From the NCBI GenBank assembly GCA_963578105.1, contig CAUZBP010000036.1, forward strand, positions 1 through 43,290: a DNA stretch of 43,290 nt, read 5' to 3'. Source of the DNA: GCA-2718815 sp963578105 (GTDB lineage: Bacteria; Planctomycetota; Planctomycetia; Pirellulales; Pirellulaceae). A model generated the notes under the pieces. That model was not told where the DNA came from. It was given only the letters and a program-made list of their open reading frames with translations, and did no database searches. Of the stretch, positions 7,794 to 16,354 are shown piece by piece. The translations under genes and the position numbers were made by a program. The stretch's first letter is position 1, and every line of letters begins with the position of its first letter.

Positions 7794-9227
7794 GTGACAC
7801 GCAAGTTTTCATTTTACTTGTTACTGGCCATTGTCTTGGTCACTGGCTTCGTATTTTTCCGGGTCATGGCCAACTTTGTGATCCCGCTTTTTCTAGCGGC
7901 CGTACTGGTGGTCATTTTCCGCCCTGTCCAGAGTTGGATCACGGAGCGCTGTCGTGACCGGGCACGACTGGCTGCGGCACTCACGACGGCGGTGATCATG
8001 CTGATTGTCATCGCACCGTTGGTCTGGATCTTTACCCTGGCGACGAGCGAAGGTATCCACCTGGCCACCGAAACTCCCCTGGCCAAGGTCAAATCCAAGG
8101 TGGAGGACGTCCGTCAAAAATACAATCTGGACCTGGAAGATGGCGAACTCCTGCACCAGATTGACAATTGGCTGGAAAGGGGTTCTCTGGTGACAGAACC
8201 AGAAGCAGTTGAAGGCCGGACAGCCGTTCTCGAAGAGGGGCAATTGGACCAGCTGCGCAAGCTGGTGCAGCAGCTCAGTACGGTTCCGACCGACGAAAAG
8301 CCGGCCCAATCCTCTGTAGAAACAACGGCGAATCAGGCAAAACGAGCGGTACTCCAATCCATCAAAGAACAGTTACTGGAGTCCATCGGAGAGCTGTCAC
8401 CCGGCAAAGCGGGTGAGCTGAATTTTCGTCAGTACTCTGAAACCATTCTCGAGTTGCAGTTGGCGTTTCAAAAGTATCGGCACCAGTTTCTGGGTGGTCC
8501 TCTGAATGCCTGGATCAAAGAAACGGTGAATCCCAGCGAAGAACAATATCGAGAACTGCAACGCCGGCTGTTTCGAGAAGCAAAAAACATGCTGTTGTCG
8601 ATTACCGGAACCGGAGCAGCCATTGTCAGCAGTCTTCTCTTTAACCTCACGATTATGATCCTTGGCGTTTATTATTTCCTTGCCGATGGTCCCAAATTGA
8701 TTCGTGCGGGCATGCGACTCTCGCCATTGGACGATCGCCACGAAACAGAATTGCTTCAGGAATTTGACACAAGCTGCCGTGCTGTTGTACTGGCGACGTT
8801 GCTGACAGCGATCGTCCAGGGACTCCTCTCGGGAATTGGTTACTACCTGTGCGGCCTGGAATCGGTTTTTCTACTGACCATGCTAACGATGGTCATGGCC
8901 CTGGTTCCCTTCGTCGGCGCGGCCACCATCTGGGTCCCGGCTTGTCTCTGGTTGTTCATCGATGGGAGTCCGTACCAATCCGTTTTTTTGTTGGCGTACG
9001 GATTCTTGATCGTGTCGATGGCCGACAACGTGGTCAAACCATATATTTTACACGGTCAATCCAATTTGCACCCGTTACTGGCATTGCTCAGCGTGATCGG
9101 TGGCGTGCAAGTCCTGGGGCCGCTTGGGATCCTGGTCGGGCCGATGCTGGTGACCTTCTTGCAGGCCCTGTTGAACATGTTGCACGGTGAACTGGACTCA
9201 CTGGCTGAGACAGAAACCAAGGCCTAG
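7794..9227 (+). CDS. AI-2E family (PF01594-type) transporter
   Basis: A 477-residue integral membrane protein. The GTG start is supported by GGGAGGG a few bases upstream. It has two N-terminal helices (FSFYLLLAIVLVTGFVFFRV, then FVIPLFLAAVLVVIF), a third near residue 65, and a C-terminal block of helices with the family signature around GLLSGIGYYLCGLES, MALVPFVGAATIWVP and the late NVVKPYILHG. Members are proposed exporters or antiporters (autoinducer-2, Na+/H+, other small molecules); the substrate cannot be told here. It is about 120 residues longer than typical members because of an expanded hydrophilic region (roughly residues 95-250) between helices three and four. Confidence 0.9.
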   Translation: MTRKFSFYLLLAIVLVTGFVFFRVMANFVIPLFLAAVLVVIFRPVQSWITERCRDRARLAAALTTAVIMLIVIAPLVWIFTLATSEGIHLATETPLAKVKSKVEDVRQKYNLDLEDGELLHQIDNWLERGSLVTEPEAVEGRTAVLEEGQLDQLRKLVQQLSTVPTDEKPAQSSVETTANQAKRAVLQSIKEQLLESIGELSPGKAGELNFRQYSETILELQLAFQKYRHQFLGGPLNAWIKETVNPSEEQYRELQRRLFREAKNMLLSITGTGAAIVSSLLFNLTIMILGVYYFLADGPKLIRAGMRLSPLDDRHETELLQEFDTSCRAVVLATLLTAIVQGLLSGIGYYLCGLESVFLLTMLTMVMALVPFVGAATIWVPACLWLFIDGSPYQSVFLLAYGFLIVSMADNVVKPYILHGQSNLHPLLALLSVIGGVQVLGPLGILVGPMLVTFLQALLNMLHGELDSLAETETKA

Positions 9228-9251
9228 TTTTGCTGCGCACCGTTCACCACG

Positions 9252-10365
9252 TCACCGCGGCTCGATTTCTTTCAGCCGATCGGCAAGTTGATCAATCTTG
9301 TCGCCCAAGGCATCCTGAATGCGTTCTATTTCCTCGGCTTGTTCGCCCACAAAAAGCGAAGTGAGTGTCGCCGTGAAAACACCAACGAACACCATTCCTG
9401 TAATGACCAGGATGGCGGTCAGGACCTGTCCACTGACAGACACGGGATTGTGGATGTCACCAAAACCACCGGTAAGCACGGTCGTGAAGCTCCACCACAT
9501 CGCCAGGGCAGCACTGCCCACGGAATTTGGTGTCTGAGCGCCTTCTGAGTCGACATGGGACGGAATACCTTCAATTTTGTAGATCAACACCGCGCCAACC
9601 AGCGTGACAAAAGCGGCCCAGCGAATGGTCTTTTTCATGATCTTAATGTCCACGACATCCTGTAATTTATCCATGCCACGCCAGAGCATGAAAAACACCC
9701 GCAAAAATCTCAGCAGCCTGACTAGTCGAAGCAAACGCACAAAACGCACCAGGCGCGCTGCACGTCCGAAACGGGCCAATTGGGCTTCGCCGGGAATCGG
9801 AATCGATGTTACGAAGTCAATCCAATAGTGTTTCCAAACGTATTTTTTGGACTCCGCACAAATCAAGCGGAAAAAGAACTCCCCCATGAAGACCGCACAG
9901 CACATCGATCATGAAAATATTTTCGCTGGAAAGCCAAGCAGGCCGCAGTTCGTTATCAGCAACGAAGTTGTCGTAGACCAGGAGTCCTAATACCAGCATG
10001 ATCAACACCAGAATCAGGCCTTCCAGGCAGGCCAGGCGCCGGTGCGAACCGAGCTTGGTTGCCATGGTTTCGCGAAGCGTCCGTTCGTGAATGGTCCTTT
10101 CCAGTTTTGAATCGAGTTCTTCCAGGTTATCGTTGTCCCTGCGCAGGCGGGTGGCCTGATTCCTGGCAAGATTGAGAACCTCCGGATCGGCTTGTTCCAG
10201 TGCGTCCGTTGCGGTTTTCTGAACCTTGTTTGCCCGGTCGGCCAGTGTTTCCTGTCGAATCCTGATCGTCCGCTGCATTTCCCGAAGTTTTTCAACCGGT
10301 AATCTGTTCGGATGGATGGCGTCCAACTGGGCCAAAATGTCCAGGAACTCTTTTTTTGAAGACAT
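9252..10365 (-). pseudogene. Voltage-sensor ion channel (potassium-channel-like), frameshifted
   Basis: Two overlapping minus-strand frames make one protein of about 370 residues. The first (from ATG 10363-10365, MSSKKEFLDIL) gives a coiled coil, a helix (LILVLIMLVLGLLVYDNF) and stops making sense at MIDVLC. The second continues VFMGEFFFRLICAESKKYVW, an S4 voltage sensor with regularly spaced Arg (RLVRFVRLLRLVRLLRFLR), a pore with filter TGGFGD, an inner helix and a C-terminal coiled coil. One surplus base near 9897-9905 separates them. The filter matches the TxG(Y/F)GD potassium pattern, with Gly in place of the usual Val. Either a recent pseudogene or an assembly error; if corrected, a tetrameric K+ channel is likely. 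Confidence 0.8.
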
Positions 10366-10508
10366 GAGTAGAACCTTACTTTCTGTCTTAAAATCACGTG
10401 ACACCGGGTACTCCCCGGAAGGGCCCTCAATGCACCCCCGAAAAAGCAGTGGGAACAGATCGTCGGACGCTCGTCATCTTGTCGCCATCGGTGGACCCTT
10501 GTTACATT

Positions 10509-10542
10509 TTTGATGGTACTGGGAATTTGATGGTACTGGGAA
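10509..10542 (+). repeat. Perfect 17-bp tandem duplication before the methyltransferase gene
   Basis: TTTGATGGTACTGGGAA occurs twice in immediate succession (10509-10525 and 10526-10542), between the divergent channel gene and the methyltransferase start. It may be slippage, or a doubled binding site in the shared control region. Confidence 0.9.
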
Positions 10543-10565
10543 AGCCGGAAAATTTGTAGTGGAAC

Positions 10566-13496
10566 TTGCTTCCCTTCCACTGGCCGGTGGCAACATTGTT
10601 TTACTGCAATCACGAGCTGTCTCAACAGAAAGAAATCGAGCCTGTGCCTGCTACCGTGCAAAGGATTCGTTCTCTTCCCGCGTTCGCAAAATCGCTGGCT
10701 GGCGACGCGAAACAACTACATGCCTCTCTCCTGGACTCACTGCAAGGCACAGTCCCCAATTCCGATACCAAGCGGGACAGAAAAGTTGGTTTTACTTCAG
10801 AAGGAAAACTTCATCTGCAGGAGTACACCCACAATGTTGCGCAGTGGTGGATCGGTAAACAGCTCGTTCAGAACGTTTTTACCCAATTGGTCGACGCTCC
10901 GACCGTGGTGAAAGAGGCGGTGTTTGCCACGGATCTCTGCCGGGTTCCCACGGTCCAACCTGGCACCCGGGTCAGCAGCCACGAACTACCAACCGGTTGC
11001 TCTTCCATGACCGCGCCACCACGAGATTGGCAAAACACGCTTGACCCGCAAACCGTCAGCGCAAGCCTCCCGCCGTCCCGTTCCCTACAGGACCAGCCGG
11101 AATTCATGCGAACATTTCAGGGGTGCGAGGGCCTGGTTGAACTGGCCGGTTTCTTCGAACTGTTTCTCGCCGAATATGATCGTTCCGAGCGGCGGAAAAA
11201 GGGCGCATTTTACACTCCCCGACCCGTGGTGGAATGCATGGTACGCAGCGTCGATCAACTGCTGCGTGTCGAGTTTCACCGTCTCCACGGACTGGCCGAG
11301 CAAGTCACTGCTGTAAAAACGGACGCAGGCCAATTGGCGCTCGCGGCCGAGACTCCCGGGGGCAGCGGTGGGCCTTCGTTAAGGATTCTGGACCCTGCTG
11401 CTGGAACCGGAGCCTTCCTGTTGGCCGTTATTGATCAGATACAGGATTCGACGACTTCGATCTGGCGACAATCGGGATATTCAGCCAGCGAGGTACAGGA
11501 ACTCTGGAACGAGTATGTACCTCGCTTTCTCGTACCGCAGATCGGTGGATACGAACTGTCACCTGCGACGGCGTCGGTCGCCAATCTGCTGCTGCGAGTC
11601 CGCCTGGCGCAGACGGGTTACGACTTCAGAAAGCCGCTGCCACGGATTGTCCACCCATTCGACCCTCTTGCCGGCACTCCGCCGCCGGACCCTGAAAACT
11701 GGTCTCCCGGTAACAGGATCCCTGTCGTGATCGGCAATCCCCCATTTTCGGCCTTGTCAGAAAACAAAAGCCGCTGGATCTCCAACCTGCTACGAGGAGA
11801 TCTTCCTGACGGCGAAAAAGGAGCTGACTACTACACGGTGAACGGGAAAGGACTGGGCGAAAAAAAACTCTGGTTACAGGACGACTATGTCAAGTTTTTT
11901 CGTTACGCACAGTGGCTCGTCGAACGCCGTCGGGCCGGCATCGTGGCATTCGTTGCAAACCACGGCTACCTGGACAACCCGACCTTTCGCGGCATGAGGC
12001 AAAGTCTGCTGACAGATTTCAACCGTATCCACCTACTCGACCTGCATGGGAACCGGAAAAAACATGAACTCGCCCCGCAGGGACGCCCGGACGAGAACGT
12101 GTTCCCGGTTGAACAGGGTGTGGCTCTGGGCCTGTTTTGCCGTACGGCTGACGGCACCACTCCAGCGGAAATTCACTACGGGGATCTTTGGGGTTCGCGC
12201 CGCGAAAAGCTGGCAACCCTGAAAACTGCGATCCTCCAGAGCCCAACAAGCGGACGTATTTTCCCAGCGAGTCCCTACTATTTCCTTTGTCCCGTCGATG
12301 ACTCGCATCGGCAGGAGTACGAACTTGGCTACCGTCTCACCGAAGTGATGCCTCTTTACTCCTCGGCCGTCGTGACTGCTCGAGATGGATTTGTCGTTGC
12401 CATCGAGCGCGACGAGCTGATCCAAAGGATGCGCATGTTCCGTGACCTGAATATCAGCGACGAGGAAATACGAGCCCGTTTTTTCAAGAACACCCGTTCA
12501 GCCAAATATCCACCCGGTGACACGCGCGGCTGGAAACTGACAAAATCCCGCGCTCGGGCGGCGGATGACGCCGATTGGGAGCAGCGAATCCTGCAATGCG
12601 ACTATCGGCCTTTTGACCGCCGCTGGATTTTCTGGGCCGACTGGATGCTGGATTGGATTCGCCCTCAGCTCGCGCAACACATCGTCGGCCGTTCGAATCG
12701 AATGCTAATTGCCCGTCGGCAGATGCTGCGATCACAACCCTGTAATTTCTTTTGGAGCAGCGAACTGCCGACACTCGATGGAATTCTCCGCTCCGATAAT
12801 CGAGGCAATGAGTCCGTCTTTCCACTTTACTTGTATCACGACTCCGCAAGCACAGGCCAACCGACAAAGGAGGCGAACTTCAGCCGGAAATTCGTGACCG
12901 ACATCTGCCGGGCGTTCAGGCTGGAGTGGTCGCCACAGGGGCAAGGTGATCTGGTAACGACACTGGGCCCGGAAGACTGTTTTCACTACATCTACGCCCT
13001 GTTTTTTTCCACTGACTACCGGCAGCGATTCTCCGAGATGCTGTGTACGGATTTTCCACGCCTCTTCCTGCCGGTGAATCCGACCTTGGGCAAACAACTT
13101 TGCCTGGCCGGCGCACGTCTGGCCGCCTGCCACCGGCTGGAAGCAGAGCAACTACCGGCCTCCCGGATAACTTTCGCAGGTGACGGGCAACCCGTCGTGC
13201 AGAAAGGTTTTCCAAAACTCGCTGGACACCGAGTACGGATCAACGAGAATTCCTGTTTTCAACCGGTCAGTCAAGCTGTTTGGAACTACCGTGTGGGGGC
13301 ACACCAGGTGGGTTACAAATGGTTGAAGGACCGTCGCGGCAGGAGTCTGACGCGGGAAGACCTGCAAAAGTATTGCCGGATTCTTACGGCGATCGAAACA
13401 ACGATCACGGCGGTGCGTGAAATCGACCAGCGCATTGCGGGCCACGGCGGCTGGCCGGCAGCTTTCCGTGGCAACAACCAACCGGCAGCAGGATGA
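10566..13496 (+). CDS. Type ISP-like N6-adenine DNA methyltransferase (no helicase or nuclease domain)
   Basis: Up to 976 residues. AdoMet motif I is ILDPAAGTGAFLLAVID (about residue 275) and catalytic motif IV is VVIGNPPFSAL (about 388), the NPP(F/Y) of adenine-N6 methyltransferases. The C-terminal half (FFKNTRSAKYPPGDTRGW, QCDYRPFDRRWIFW) resembles the target-recognition part of type ISP restriction-modification enzymes. Those enzymes normally also carry an Mrr-like nuclease and a helicase before the methyltransferase; neither is present here, and no restriction gene lies nearby. So it looks like an orphan methyltransferase or part of a split defence system. The start is uncertain: TTG at 10566 opens the frame, GTG at 10644 is a plausible alternative. 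Downstream it converges with the response-regulator gene. Confidence 0.85.
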   Translation: MLPFHWPVATLFYCNHELSQQKEIEPVPATVQRIRSLPAFAKSLAGDAKQLHASLLDSLQGTVPNSDTKRDRKVGFTSEGKLHLQEYTHNVAQWWIGKQLVQNVFTQLVDAPTVVKEAVFATDLCRVPTVQPGTRVSSHELPTGCSSMTAPPRDWQNTLDPQTVSASLPPSRSLQDQPEFMRTFQGCEGLVELAGFFELFLAEYDRSERRKKGAFYTPRPVVECMVRSVDQLLRVEFHRLHGLAEQVTAVKTDAGQLALAAETPGGSGGPSLRILDPAAGTGAFLLAVIDQIQDSTTSIWRQSGYSASEVQELWNEYVPRFLVPQIGGYELSPATASVANLLLRVRLAQTGYDFRKPLPRIVHPFDPLAGTPPPDPENWSPGNRIPVVIGNPPFSALSENKSRWISNLLRGDLPDGEKGADYYTVNGKGLGEKKLWLQDDYVKFFRYAQWLVERRRAGIVAFVANHGYLDNPTFRGMRQSLLTDFNRIHLLDLHGNRKKHELAPQGRPDENVFPVEQGVALGLFCRTADGTTPAEIHYGDLWGSRREKLATLKTAILQSPTSGRIFPASPYYFLCPVDDSHRQEYELGYRLTEVMPLYSSAVVTARDGFVVAIERDELIQRMRMFRDLNISDEEIRARFFKNTRSAKYPPGDTRGWKLTKSRARAADDADWEQRILQCDYRPFDRRWIFWADWMLDWIRPQLAQHIVGRSNRMLIARRQMLRSQPCNFFWSSELPTLDGILRSDNRGNESVFPLYLYHDSASTGQPTKEANFSRKFVTDICRAFRLEWSPQGQGDLVTTLGPEDCFHYIYALFFSTDYRQRFSEMLCTDFPRLFLPVNPTLGKQLCLAGARLAACHRLEAEQLPASRITFAGDGQPVVQKGFPKLAGHRVRINENSCFQPVSQAVWNYRVGAHQVGYKWLKDRRGRSLTREDLQKYCRILTAIETTITAVREIDQRIAGHGGWPAAFRGNNQPAAG

Positions 13497-13619
13497 GGTA
13501 ACCGTACGGATCCTTCTCACATCGTACCATTTTGAACGTGGGCCGAATGAGGAGGATAGACCGAACGCAACGGAAATCCTGCAAACTCGCTGCTGGACCC
13601 TGGATTCTCAGCCGAACCG

Positions 13620-14243
13620 TCACACCATTCCCTTCTTCACGGCCCATACGACCGCCTGCGTGCGATCGCGAAGCAGATTCTGAACATGCTCTTTGACGGT
13701 CTCCACACTGATTTCCAGGCAGCGTCCAACTTCCCGGTTGTTCAGTCCGTAGCCCAAATGCCGTAATACCTGGGCTGCTCGAGACGTCAGCGCCGGCAGG
13801 CCGGTTTGATCGTCATTACGCTGCCTTGATAATTTATCAGAAATGTCTCGCATCAGTCCCACTGAAGTAGGAGCCTGGCCCAGAACCACCTGGGTGATGG
13901 CGCTGATCAACTGTTTTCTATTGATCTCCTTGGAAAGAAAATCACTGGCTCCCCAGGCATGCGCACGTGCGACGTGAGTAGGATTGCCGCTGTCAGAAAG
14001 AATGATGACATGTGCATCTGATCGTTCAGCGTGGATCTTTTCCACCAGGTGCAGAGAATCTCCGTCATCAAGTACCGAATCCATCAGTACCACCTGCGGT
14101 TGGTACTTGCAGACGAAATCCAGCAGGGCCGTCGCGCTGGCTGACTGCCCCACGACGTGAAAGCGAGTGCCTCGCAAAAAACTGGTCACACCGATTCAGA
14201 CCACTTCCTGCCGATCTGCTACAACTAGATCAAATGTTCGCAC
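13620..14243 (-). pseudogene. NarL/LuxR-type response regulator interrupted by one TGA
   Basis: From a GTG at 14241-14243 the minus strand encodes VRTFDLVVADRQEVV, then TGA (14196-14198), then IGVTSFLRGTRFHVVGQSAS in the same frame. The family expects EVVR(x)G at this point, so CGA to TGA is the simplest explanation. The remainder is a receiver (phospho-Asp in VVLMDSVLDDGD, Lys in FLSKE) and a LuxR-type helix-turn-helix (LTSRAAQVLRHLGYGLNNRE, then VGRCLEISVETVKEHVQNLL). A shorter protein starting at GTG 14189 would lack the first strand and the acidic pocket. The frame also stays open for about 800 bases above the TGA, so the original start is not certain. Divergent to the sigma-54 activator; no histidine kinase is nearby. 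Confidence 0.75.
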
Positions 14244-14812
14244 GTCGACGATGCTTCTTTCAGCCTTCCATTCGAAAAGTGAACGGAACCCATCCATTTC
14301 CGCGACAACCTCCGGCGGCACTGCCGGCCCCCCCCGAAAACAAGTACCCCACCCGCCAGCAACCGGTGATCCCGGTTGGATCGATTCTGAACCGAAATTC
14401 AACCTGTCCCGGTCCGAAATGCAACTGCTTCTGGTTACTGTTTTCCGAAGAAACGCCAGCGGGCAGCTCCAGTGGCCAACCCCTGGCTGGAATCCGGTCC
14501 GAAACCTTCCATCGTATTGTTGGTAACGGTTAACACCAGTTTCACTGACGGTTCCAGCGGTTGAGTTGCGGCTTTCCGCAAGAGTTTGAATCGGGGTCAA
14601 AACATAAACCGAGTCCTGCTGGACTTGTAGGGACCGTTCCGGGGGCGCCACTTCCAGCACAGTCCGTGCAGGCTGAGTTTTCGGTACCAAGCTGAAACAG
14701 CGCACGTTGACGAAGCTCAACTTGTAACGTAAATAACTTTTGAGCGCTGTAACTTTGGTGTTCTTGTAGCTAGGACCATTGACATTTTCTCGTAAAAGAA
14801 GCGAACGATACG
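14244..14812. other. Intergenic region between divergent regulators
   Basis: About 570 bases. A minus-strand frame stays open through it and into the broken response regulator, with reasonable codons but no recognised motif, so a decayed 5' extension or a small unknown gene cannot be excluded. No convincing promoter or ribosome site was found for either flanking regulator. Confidence 0.4.
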
Positions 14813-16216
14813 ATGACAACAGGATCGCTTTTGCTGATCGACGACGACCGTCACATACTCGATTCCATGGCTGGCTGGTTACAAGAACAGGGCTACAGCG
14901 TCGATGTTGCGGCCAACTGTCAGGAGGGCATAGCGCAAATCGACAAGTCGTTCTACGACCTGGTGCTGGCTGATATTCACCTTCCCGACGGGGACGGTTT
15001 TCAAATTTTGCAACACTGTCGATTGCAACAACCACAATCGATCGTGATCCTGATCACAGGTTATGGGACCGTCGACACGGCTATCGAAGCAATTCGTGCA
15101 GGTGCCTTCGACTTGCTCACCAAACCTTTGATTGACGAAGAACTCGAAATGGCGATCGAGCGTGCACTGTCACAGAAACAAGTCATCGAAGAGAACAAGA
15201 ACCTAAAAGCCCAACTCGACATCCGGTTTGGAATGGAGAACATTATTGGGCAGGACCATCGGATGCACCGCGTTTTCGACATGATCGACAGTGTTGCTGA
15301 CACGAAATCCACCGTGTTAATCAGTGGCGAAAGTGGCACGGGAAAGTCACTGATTGCACGAGCTATCCATCGCCGTAGTTCACGAAGGGACGGGGCATTC
15401 GTGGAAGTGGCATGTGGAGCCTTACCAGAAACCCTGCTGGAAAGCGAGTTATTTGGATACGCAGCAGGAGCCTTCACCGGTGCAATCGGAGACAAAATTG
15501 GCAAGTTTCTCCAGGCCGACGGTGGCACGATCTTTTTGGACGAAATCGGAACATCTTCCGCCAACATGCAGGTTAAATTACTGCGCGTCCTGCAAGAGTT
15601 CGAATTCGAAGCAGTCGGAGGAATCAAAACACACCATGTCGATACTCGGGTGATTCTGGCAACGAATGAAAATCTGTCGACGGCGGTCGAGGAAGGCCGC
15701 TTTCGCCAAGACCTCTTCTACCGGGTCAACGTGATCAATATTGAACTTCCCGCCCTGCGCGACCGCATCTCTGATATCCCGATCCTTGCCGCACACTTTC
15801 TCAAGCACGTCTGTGAAGAGACCGGAAAAAACATAAAAGAACTCGGGGAAGACGCAATCGCCGCTTTGCAGCAGTATCATTGGCCCGGCAATGTCCGTGA
15901 ACTTCAGAACATCATTGAGCGTGCCGTGTTGCTGGGAAAAAATGACTGCATCACGAGTGAGGATCTTCCCCAGACGCTCGCCGCGGAGATACCGACAGTC
16001 GCGAAATCCACAGCAGGGAGGACACTGAAAGAGTCCCTGGCGGGTCCCGAACGACAGATCATTCTCGATGTCCTCAAGAGCAACAACTGGAATCGAAATG
16101 CCACGGCGGATGTACTCGGCATCAACCGGACAACGCTTTATAAAAAAATGAAGCGCCTCGGGCTCGAAGAGGAACGGAGGGTCGCCGAAAGACCCCTGTC
16201 AAGTTCCTGGGATTGA
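14813..16216 (+). CDS. NtrC-family sigma-54-dependent response regulator
   Basis: A 467-residue protein with the full three-domain plan. Receiver, residues 1-120: acidic pair in LLIDDDRH, phospho-Asp in LVLADIHLPDGDG, Lys in LLTKP. AAA+ domain, about 140-380: Walker A GESGTGKS, sigma-54 contact loop GAFTGA, Walker B GGTIFLDEIG, arginine finger region FRQDLFYRVNV. Fis-type helix-turn-helix at the C-terminus: NRNATADVLGINRTTLYKKM. It would bind enhancer sites and drive ATP-dependent open-complex formation by sigma-54 polymerase once phosphorylated. All key residues are present. Target promoters are not evident here; no clear -24/-12 element was found in the window. The partner kinase is elsewhere. 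Confidence 0.96.
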   Translation: MTTGSLLLIDDDRHILDSMAGWLQEQGYSVDVAANCQEGIAQIDKSFYDLVLADIHLPDGDGFQILQHCRLQQPQSIVILITGYGTVDTAIEAIRAGAFDLLTKPLIDEELEMAIERALSQKQVIEENKNLKAQLDIRFGMENIIGQDHRMHRVFDMIDSVADTKSTVLISGESGTGKSLIARAIHRRSSRRDGAFVEVACGALPETLLESELFGYAAGAFTGAIGDKIGKFLQADGGTIFLDEIGTSSANMQVKLLRVLQEFEFEAVGGIKTHHVDTRVILATNENLSTAVEEGRFRQDLFYRVNVINIELPALRDRISDIPILAAHFLKHVCEETGKNIKELGEDAIAALQQYHWPGNVRELQNIIERAVLLGKNDCITSEDLPQTLAAEIPTVAKSTAGRTLKESLAGPERQIILDVLKSNNWNRNATADVLGINRTTLYKKMKRLGLEEERRVAERPLSSSWD

Positions 16217-16354
16217 GCAACCCCGATCGGCCTGCCAGTTATCTCCGTTTTAGCTGCTGCTGCGGCCAGTAGGTACGGACTGTCTTTCTACAAGGTCCCG
16301 GCTTCCTCAAAATGGGTGGCAGACGGTTATCGGACAGAAAACTATCCCTGCGCA

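Noticed and set aside
9252..9905. Calling the downstream channel frame as a separate complete gene
   Set aside because: Its apparent start lies within a conserved helix that continues the frame of the upstream part; a frameshift explains both better.
14196..15035. 279-codon minus-strand frame
   Set aside because: Its upstream part lies inside the sigma-54 activator gene and its downstream end is the broken response regulator; the middle has no recognised family.
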